Shown here piece by piece: positions 5,214-10,611 of a DNA stretch of 10,611 bases. Numbering within the stretch: the first letter of the stretch is position 1; each line of letters opens with the position of its first letter. The notes beneath the pieces were generated by a model. It saw only the letters and a program-made list of their open reading frames with translations, did not search any database and was not told where the DNA came from. Source of the DNA: Elusimicrobiota bacterium (lineage in GTDB: Bacteria; Elusimicrobiota; Elusimicrobia; 2-01-FULL-59-12; JACPXA01); assembly GCA_016196785.1 (NCBI GenBank), contig JACPXA010000124.1, positions 1-10,611 on the forward strand, read 5' to 3'. Made by a program: the position numbers and the translations under genes.

Positions 5214-6105
5214 CCCTAAAATTCTCAGGCTCCTCGCGCAACTCTGTCGCTGGGTATGCTACATCGCCTGGTCGTATGTTTGGGTCGGAGCGATGTTTCT
5301 GCTCATGCTCCATCAGGTCACCCCATATCTTTTGGGAGGGCTCACCGCTGCTCTAGGGTTCTTTGCCCTCGCCCAATGGTGTGACCCTCAGGCCTTCACC
5401 GCCCGGCGAGGCGGTTGGTTGACGCGCAGCCTCGTCATCGGCGGATTGATCGGTTTCCAACTCGTCTGTTGGCGGTTCTTGTACTTCTTTCGAGATCCAG
5501 AACGGACGGTGCCAAGAGGGGCTGCGATTGTGGCCCCCGCTGATGGGTTTGTCGTGTATATCCGTAGGCTGAGCGAGGGTGAGGTCCCCTTGGCTATCAA
5601 AGGGAATCGCCAGATTCCCTTGGAAGAAATCCTGCGCGTGGGGCAACCCATAGGATTCTCAGAAGGGTACATCGTGGGGATCTTTATGACCCCCATGAGC
5701 GTGCATGTCAATCGAGCGCCCATCAGCGGTGCAATCGGCCGTCGAACTTATATCCGGGGAAGTCGAATGGTCAGCATGATGCCGATGTCGTTGCGGACGA
5801 TGGTGGGCCTGAGGCCTTTTGAAGCGGGGGCTCGACATCTTGTGCAGAACGAACGGGAGACCTTGCTCATCCGTGGCGAGTTCCCAGTATATCTCACTCG
5901 GATCGCGGATTCGTATGTGGATAAGGTGGTCACTTGGAAGTCTGAGGGGGATCCGGTGAGTCAAGGTGAACGGATTGGGTTAATCAAGATGGGATCCCAG
6001 ACGGATTTGGTCTTCCCGGCGCACGTGAACGGTCAAGCAATGCGGATCCAGGTTCACGAAGGACAATATGTGTATGCCGGGAGTACGACCCTGGCGATAT
6101 ATTAA
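5194..6105 (+). CDS. psd: Membrane-anchored phosphatidylserine decarboxylase proenzyme family protein
   Basis: This protein of about 303 residues contains a complete phosphatidylserine decarboxylase domain, which converts phosphatidylserine to phosphatidylethanolamine with a self-made pyruvoyl group. The conserved FFRDPERTVP is at 98-107. Asp117 in APADG, His171 in VHVNRAPISG, and Gly267-Ser268 in MGSQTDL form the known D-H-S set, and NERETLLI at 219-226 is also typical. Self-cleavage before Ser268 would give an alpha chain of about 36 residues. The N-terminal 95 residues are an addition to the compact form of the family, with two or three hydrophobic helices (about 20-40, 43-62, 78-97). The GTG start overlaps the btaA-like gene by 20 nt and lacks a clear Shine-Dalgarno, so the true start may differ (TTG at 5203). 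An archaetidylserine-type substrate cannot be excluded. Confidence 0.85.
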   Translation: MQYLRSDPKILRLLAQLCRWVCYIAWSYVWVGAMFLLMLHQVTPYLLGGLTAALGFFALAQWCDPQAFTARRGGWLTRSLVIGGLIGFQLVCWRFLYFFRDPERTVPRGAAIVAPADGFVVYIRRLSEGEVPLAIKGNRQIPLEEILRVGQPIGFSEGYIVGIFMTPMSVHVNRAPISGAIGRRTYIRGSRMVSMMPMSLRTMVGLRPFEAGARHLVQNERETLLIRGEFPVYLTRIADSYVDKVVTWKSEGDPVSQGERIGLIKMGSQTDLVFPAHVNGQAMRIQVHEGQYVYAGSTTLAIY

Positions 6106-6118
6106 GTGGATGGGGAAA

Positions 6119-6124
6119 AGGAGG
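6119..6124 (+). promoter_or_regulatory. Shine-Dalgarno AGGAGG of the first CrtI-family gene
   Basis: AGGAGG stands eight nt before the ATG at 6133. This favours 6133 over the GTG at 6106, which would add nine unlikely residues ahead of the FAD-binding strand. Confidence 0.8.
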
Positions 6125-6132
6125 AACGGCCG

Positions 6133-7656
6133 ATGCGTGTCATAGTGATCGGAGCGGGGATTGGCGGGTTAGCCTGTGGAGCCCGGCTAGCGGCCCAAGG
6201 GTATGACGTCGCGATCCTCGAGAAGAATCACAGCGTGGGCGGCCGCTGCGCACGTCACGAGACCCATGGGTTTACGTTTGACACCGGACCGACCCTATGT
6301 ATGATGCCAGACACGCTCGAGCAGTTCTTCCACGCGGTCGGGCGGCCGATGTCGCAGTATCTTTCCCTCCAGCGGTTGGACCCCGCCTACCGGATCACCT
6401 TCTCTGATGGGCGAACCCTGGATTTCACCCAACAGCTAAAGACATTGGAACAGGAAATTCAGAAATTTGGGGTGAATGAGCTCGCTGCCTTTTATCGCTT
6501 TCTCGGCCACACGGAGGCGCTCTACCGGACATCGCGTGAACTCTTCATTGACCGTGCGCTGGAACGACCCGCGGACTATCTCGGGATCCGTTCCCTGCCT
6601 TATCTGTTGAAGGCTAGGCCTTGGCGATCCGTGGCTCAGGAGGCTCGACGTTTTTTCCGTTCGCCGCACCTCCAGATCGCGTTCAGTTTTCAGACATTGT
6701 ATCTTGGGATCTCCCCGCTGGACTGTCCTTCGATCTACAGCATGCTGCCCTACATTGATTTGGTCCAGGGGGTGCACTATCCGGTCGGTGGCATGTCGCG
6801 GGTGGCGGAGGCGCTGGCGCGCGTCTTCCAGGAACTCGGAGGAAGGCTCCACTGTCAGACCGAGGTGGAAGAGATTGTCAATCAGGGAGGTCAGGTTCGT
6901 GGGGTCCTGCTGCACAATGAGGAATTTCTTCCGGCTGATATTGTGGTCTCAAACGTGGATTTGCCCACGACGTATCACCGGCTGTTAAAGGGACAACCGC
7001 TCCCGTGGCGCAGTCGGCGTCCCCTCCGCATGAAGAAAGGGTGTTCCGCGGTGGTGTTCCTGTGGGGGGTTTCACAGACCTATCCACGGTTACACCATCA
7101 CAACTTATACCTCCCCGTGCCATACACTCAGACGCTTCGCACAGTGTTTGAGGAAGGGCGGGTGCCTGAGGAGCCAGCCTTTTACCTCTGTGCACCATCA
7201 AAGACGGATCCTTCGATGGCACCACCCGGATGCGAGAGTATCATGGTGTTGGTCCCGGTACCCAATCAGGCCACGCTGCACGATTGGCCCCAGCATGTAC
7301 CCGTGCTACGTCAGCGACTCCTCCACCTGCTGCAGCAGACCCTGCTCCCTGGGCTCGCCCACCACATCGTGACCGAACAGATCCTCACGCCACCCTGGTA
7401 TGCCGCCCAATATGCGTTGGCAGATGCCTCCACCTTTGGGTTATCGCCCTCGTTTTTTCAATCAGCGATGTTTCGCCCTCAACGGCGGTCTCCAGATCTC
7501 CGAGGACTGTACTTTGTTGGAGCGAGCGCCCATCCCGGCAATGGCGTCCCTATCGTGCTGATCTCGGCCCGGTTGGCGGCTGATGCCGTGGTCGCCGATT
7601 ATGGGACACAACCGCATGTCCATCACCCTGTCGCCAACACGGCTCACCTCGCGTAG
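6133..7656 (+). CDS. CrtI-family FAD-dependent carotenoid desaturase/oxidase
   Basis: This is a 507-residue, full-length phytoene-desaturase-family protein. The N-terminus is a dinucleotide-binding fold, VIVIGAGIGGLACGARLA with GAGIGG at 7-12, and acidic Glu30 ends the second strand. GGRC and FTFDTGPTLCMMP follow as in CrtI/CrtN/CrtP proteins. The middle part contains FQTLYLGISPLDCPSIY and then GVHYPVGGMSRVAEAL. The C-terminal FAD motif is LYFVGASAHPGNGVP. These enzymes desaturate or oxidise linear C30/C40 carotenoids at the membrane. The sequence does not tell desaturase from terminal oxidase, but an adjacent aldehyde dehydrogenase favours a role in making a terminal carotenoid aldehyde by one of the two CrtI-family proteins here. 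It starts 27 nt after psd and its end overlaps the ALDH gene. Confidence 0.87.
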   Translation: MRVIVIGAGIGGLACGARLAAQGYDVAILEKNHSVGGRCARHETHGFTFDTGPTLCMMPDTLEQFFHAVGRPMSQYLSLQRLDPAYRITFSDGRTLDFTQQLKTLEQEIQKFGVNELAAFYRFLGHTEALYRTSRELFIDRALERPADYLGIRSLPYLLKARPWRSVAQEARRFFRSPHLQIAFSFQTLYLGISPLDCPSIYSMLPYIDLVQGVHYPVGGMSRVAEALARVFQELGGRLHCQTEVEEIVNQGGQVRGVLLHNEEFLPADIVVSNVDLPTTYHRLLKGQPLPWRSRRPLRMKKGCSAVVFLWGVSQTYPRLHHHNLYLPVPYTQTLRTVFEEGRVPEEPAFYLCAPSKTDPSMAPPGCESIMVLVPVPNQATLHDWPQHVPVLRQRLLHLLQQTLLPGLAHHIVTEQILTPPWYAAQYALADASTFGLSPSFFQSAMFRPQRRSPDLRGLYFVGASAHPGNGVPIVLISARLAADAVVADYGTQPHVHHPVANTAHLA

Positions 7657-9127
7657 TCCCATCACGGGTGCCGTGATAGGAGAGTATCCCCGCACCTCTA
7701 GAGAAGCGATTCATGCGGCGGTAGCACGTGCCCGCCGTGCATTCCCAGGGTGGAAGCGGCTGTCGTTCCGAGCCCGAAGCCGCCTCCTGGAGGCGGTGTG
7801 TGCCCTCTTCGTTCGTGAAGCATCGCAATGGGCGGAGGCGATTACCTGTGAAATTGGGAAGCCGTTGGCTGAGGCCTATGGGGCTGAGGTAGGGGCATCG
7901 CTGGAGGCGCTCCGCACGCTCATCCGTCAGGGAGCGTCCTGGGTCGCTCCCCAACGAGCGCGGAGGAATCTCCAGGATTGGATTCGCGGTGTTCAACGGG
8001 CTCAGCTCATCTATGAACCGGTGGGGGTGATCGGGGTCATCGGGACGTGGAATTACCCGCTCTTGATTAACCTCCTACAAATCTCCAGCGCCTTGTTTTG
8101 CGGTAACGTCGTTGTGTGGAAGCCCTCGGAGCTCGCTTTAGGCGTCGCCCATCGGTTGGATGACCTGTTCCAGCGGGCCGGGTTTCCAGAAGGGGTGTTT
8201 ACCACGTTACCAGGCGATGCAGCGACCGGTGAGGCGTTGGTTCGGGCCGGCTGCGACAAGGTGATCTTTACCGGGCATGGTCAGACCGGCCGCCGGATCC
8301 TCGCCGGCCTCGCAGAGCAGGGGATCCCGGCGATTATGGAACTGTCGGGCATGGACGCTGCCCTTGTCCTGGAGGATGCCCCACTGGCCCAGACGATTCG
8401 GGCGGTCAGGTGGGGAACCATGTGCAACGCCGGACAATCGTGTGTCGCTTGCCGACGACTGATTGTCCATCGCACCCTCGCACCCACATTTGTTCCCGCG
8501 CTGGTCAGCGCCGTCCGGTCGTTGCATGTGGGTGACCCCAGGGATCCAGCAACAGAGATAGGACCGGTTCGCACACCCGAATTGCTGAACCGGCTCGAGT
8601 GGCTGATCCATGAAGCCGTTCAAAAGGGTGCCCGAGTGCTGACGGGGGGACACCGTGTTGATGGGCGGGCAGGGTATTTTTTTGAACCCACGGTGCTCAC
8701 GGACGTCACGGACTCTATGGCCGTTCTGCGAGAAGAATATTTTGGGCCGATGGCGGTAATCCAAGAAGCCGGTGATGACACGGAGATGGTCACCCTGGCC
8801 AACGCCAGTGCCTATGGGTTGGGAGCCAGCCTCTGGACGGCCAACCTGCCTCGGGCAGAAGCGTTAGCGAGGGAACTCCATGCTGGGATTGTTTGGATCA
8901 ATGACGTCATTTGGTCAGCTGCGGACATACGGGTGCCTTTCGGAGGGGTCAAAGGGAGCGGATTTGGCCGGGTCCACGGTCCGGAGGGCCTGCGGCAACT
9001 GATGCAGGTGAAATGGATCGAAACCTGCCGTCCCCGCGGCTTTCGCCCGTACTACTTCCCCTATGGACAGGCGAAGGTATCGCGGCTCTGCCGCTATCTC
9101 CGTTGGCGCCATCTGGGGAGGACCTAG
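7616..9127 (+). CDS. Aldehyde dehydrogenase, probably for a carotenoid aldehyde
   Basis: This is a 503-residue member of the NAD(P)-dependent ALDH superfamily. Key residues are all present: Asn146 in GTWNYP, Lys169 in WKPSE, the general base Glu242 in MELSG, and nucleophile Cys276 in NAGQSC; EEYFGPM and VPFGGVKGSGFGR follow. The NAD-binding FTGS motif is altered to FTGHGQTG, and ELGG is ELSGMD. Similar ELSG forms occur, as I recall, in 4,4'-diapocarotenoid aldehyde dehydrogenases, which oxidise a terminal aldehyde to a carboxylic acid. Placement between two CrtI-family genes supports this substrate, but it is inference. Start codons at 7583, 7601 and 7616 are possible. I chose 7616 because it keeps the overlap with the upstream gene smallest (41 nt). 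A basic C-terminal tail (about 485-503) might aid membrane contact. Confidence 0.82.
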   Translation: MSITLSPTRLTSRSPITGAVIGEYPRTSREAIHAAVARARRAFPGWKRLSFRARSRLLEAVCALFVREASQWAEAITCEIGKPLAEAYGAEVGASLEALRTLIRQGASWVAPQRARRNLQDWIRGVQRAQLIYEPVGVIGVIGTWNYPLLINLLQISSALFCGNVVVWKPSELALGVAHRLDDLFQRAGFPEGVFTTLPGDAATGEALVRAGCDKVIFTGHGQTGRRILAGLAEQGIPAIMELSGMDAALVLEDAPLAQTIRAVRWGTMCNAGQSCVACRRLIVHRTLAPTFVPALVSAVRSLHVGDPRDPATEIGPVRTPELLNRLEWLIHEAVQKGARVLTGGHRVDGRAGYFFEPTVLTDVTDSMAVLREEYFGPMAVIQEAGDDTEMVTLANASAYGLGASLWTANLPRAEALARELHAGIVWINDVIWSAADIRVPFGGVKGSGFGRVHGPEGLRQLMQVKWIETCRPRGFRPYYFPYGQAKVSRLCRYLRWRHLGRT

Positions 9128-9165
9128 TTGTTTAATGACCTGATGATCAGTGGTCGGATGGCCTG

Positions 9166-10521
9166 ATGGGCCGAATAGTGGTTGTGGGAGGAGGACTTGG
9201 GGGAATCGCCTGTGCCGTTCGTTTGGCCCATGCGGGACATGAAGTCACGCTAATTGATCAGAACGAACGACTGGGGGGAAAGATGAACCTCATTAAGGCC
9301 AACGGGTTTGTCTTTGACACCGGTCCGACCATCCTCACCATGCCTCAGGTCTTAGACCGTCTGTTTTCGGCCGTCGGCCGGCGGCGGGTCGAGTATCTCG
9401 AGCTCATTCGACTCGACCCCCAATGGCGAGCATTTTTTGAGGATGGAACCACGGTTGATGTGTGGGACGATCCGGAAGAGATGCGGAGAGAGGTCCGACG
9501 GGTCTCACCCGGGGATGAGACAGGTTATCTGGCGTTCCGTGCTTATGCCCAAGAGAAGTTTAATATCGCTGAACGGTTCTTTTTCTGGCGAGGTGTGGCA
9601 GGGGTTCGAGATCTCCTCATTCTCTGTTCGATTCATCACATTCAACTGACGTTTGGCGTCTGGTATCCGATAGGTGGAACCAACCGTGTGGCGGCCGCGC
9701 TGACACAACTCGCAGAAGAATGTGGGGTACGTTTTCAGTTGGGGGATCCCGTGGATCGTTTCGTGTGTCAGGGGGGCAGCGTGACCGGTGTCGAAGTGAG
9801 GGGAACGACGATCCTAGTCGACGCCGTGGTGGCCAACACGGATTTCGTGCGTACACACCGGGAGTTACTCCCCTTCACGCGAACCCGTCGTCGGATCGAA
9901 CGAACCCCCAAGCGGTATGAACCTTCCTGTTCTGGGATCGTCATTTATTTCGGAGTGGACCGTCGCTACGAGGTCCTTCGGCATCACAATTTTTTCTTTT
10001 CAAAGGACCCGTCCCGAGAATTCGAGGACATCTATCACCGCAAGGTCTCCTCGCTCGATCCCACGCTGTGTGTGTGTGCTCCCTCACGGACCGATCCCTC
10101 CGTCGCCCCGGCGGGATGTGAGAACGTCTATGTCCTCGTGCATACCCCGTATCTGCAGGGCACGGAACACTGGGAGAACTTTCGGAAATCCTACCGCGAT
10201 GGGATCATTGCTAAGCTGGAACGGTGCGGTCTCACGGGCTTCCGCGAACACATCAGGGTGGAGCGGTGGATGACCCCGAACGATCTAGAGACTCGATACC
10301 GTGTGGATCGTGGGGCAATTTATGGAATGGCCAGCCATGGCCGATTACGTGGAGGATTTAAGCCATCGAACCGGTCTCCAGATTTTCAGAATCTCTATTT
10401 TTGTGGCGGGAGCGTCCATCCGGGACCCGGCGTGCCCATGGCGCTCATGTCGGGCCAGATTGCCGCGGACTGCGTCCTCAGCGATTTTGGGATGACCTCT
10501 AAGATCTCCGGGCGACCATGA
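9166..10521 (+). CDS. CrtI-family FAD oxidoreductase with an internal deletion
   Basis: This is a 451-residue phytoene-desaturase-family protein, about 50 residues shorter than its neighbour. The FAD-binding start VVVGGGLGGIACAVRLA (GGGLGG at 8-13, Asp31 at the end of strand two), GGKM, FVFDTGPTILTMP and the C-terminal LYFCGGSVHPGPGVPMAL are intact. Around residues 150-160, GVRDLLILC joins directly to SIHHIQLTFGVWYPIGG. Compared with the first CrtI-like gene, about 43 residues are missing here, including the block FQTLYLGISP. The frame is open, so it may be an active variant, a protein with another role, or a decayed paralogue. It starts 38 nt after the ALDH stop, without a strong Shine-Dalgarno. 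The likely function is carotenoid desaturation or oxidation in the same pathway. Confidence 0.82.
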   Translation: MGRIVVVGGGLGGIACAVRLAHAGHEVTLIDQNERLGGKMNLIKANGFVFDTGPTILTMPQVLDRLFSAVGRRRVEYLELIRLDPQWRAFFEDGTTVDVWDDPEEMRREVRRVSPGDETGYLAFRAYAQEKFNIAERFFFWRGVAGVRDLLILCSIHHIQLTFGVWYPIGGTNRVAAALTQLAEECGVRFQLGDPVDRFVCQGGSVTGVEVRGTTILVDAVVANTDFVRTHRELLPFTRTRRRIERTPKRYEPSCSGIVIYFGVDRRYEVLRHHNFFFSKDPSREFEDIYHRKVSSLDPTLCVCAPSRTDPSVAPAGCENVYVLVHTPYLQGTEHWENFRKSYRDGIIAKLERCGLTGFREHIRVERWMTPNDLETRYRVDRGAIYGMASHGRLRGGFKPSNRSPDFQNLYFCGGSVHPGPGVPMALMSGQIAADCVLSDFGMTSKISGRP

Positions 10522-10611
10522 ACCGGATTACATCCTTCCAGAGGAACCGATCCACCTCGAGTTGCCACCCCCCTTCCTGAAGGAACTCTGCCGTCCGCCG
10601 GTCAAACCCTG
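10496..10611 (+). CDS. Possible next gene of the operon (partial, start not resolved)
   Basis: After a stop at 10493-10495 one frame stays open to the window end and reads plausibly as protein (DHEPDYILPEEPIHLELP, then FLKELCRPPVKP). It has no ATG or GTG inside the window; only a TTG at 10562 is available. The ATG at 10518 overlaps the CrtI stop (ATGA), but in that frame it stops after 20 codons. A frameshift or a non-standard start could reconcile them. The product is not recognised. Confidence 0.25.

Noticed and set aside
1..10611. CRISPR array, insertion sequence or transposase gene
   Set aside because: No regularly spaced repeats, terminal inverted repeats or transposase motifs were seen on either strand by reading.

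Overview
The window looks like chromosomal DNA of a GC-rich, Gram-negative bacterium. It encodes two predicted Sec signal peptides and a DUF1207 protein that looks like an outer-membrane barrel, and both tRNA genes lack an encoded CCA. The gene mix (a mercuric-reductase-like flavoprotein, TVP38, DUF547, DUF1207, and a carotenoid/lipid operon) would suit a Nitrospirota-like lineage. That placement is inference, because no marker gene is present.

Left block (1-2457), all on the + strand: the tail of a pyridine-nucleotide-disulfide oxidoreductase, then a TVP38/TMEM64 membrane protein, a secreted DUF547 protein and a DUF1207-like protein. The first three genes are coupled by ATGA stop/start overlaps.

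Central block (2458-4070) is the unusual part. A near-consensus sigma70-type promoter precedes tRNA-Val(UAC). Next comes a lower-GC LAGLIDADG homing endonuclease gene, whose conserved N-terminal part lies in another frame across a T TTT TTA heptamer. Its 3' end runs through the 5' half of a tRNA-Asp(GUC). That tRNA is split between positions 31 and 32 by a 483-nt insert. The insert has group II intron features: domain I-III-like blocks, a minimal domain IV without a reverse transcriptase gene, a domain V hairpin with a shortened tip, a domain VI with a bulged A seven nucleotides from the 3' end, and a terminal AAT. The second half of tRNA-Asp follows directly.

Right block (4071-10521) is a tightly packed + strand operon: a BtaA-like (DUF3419) 3-amino-3-carboxypropyl transferase, a membrane-anchored phosphatidylserine decarboxylase with a complete D-H-GS set, a CrtI-family FAD oxidoreductase, an aldehyde dehydrogenase, and a second CrtI-family protein with an apparent internal deletion. 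The two amino-lipid enzymes would act on membrane lipids. The CrtI/ALDH/CrtI set fits carotenoid desaturation or terminal oxidation followed by aldehyde-to-acid conversion. A further coding-like frame without a visible normal start reaches the right edge.
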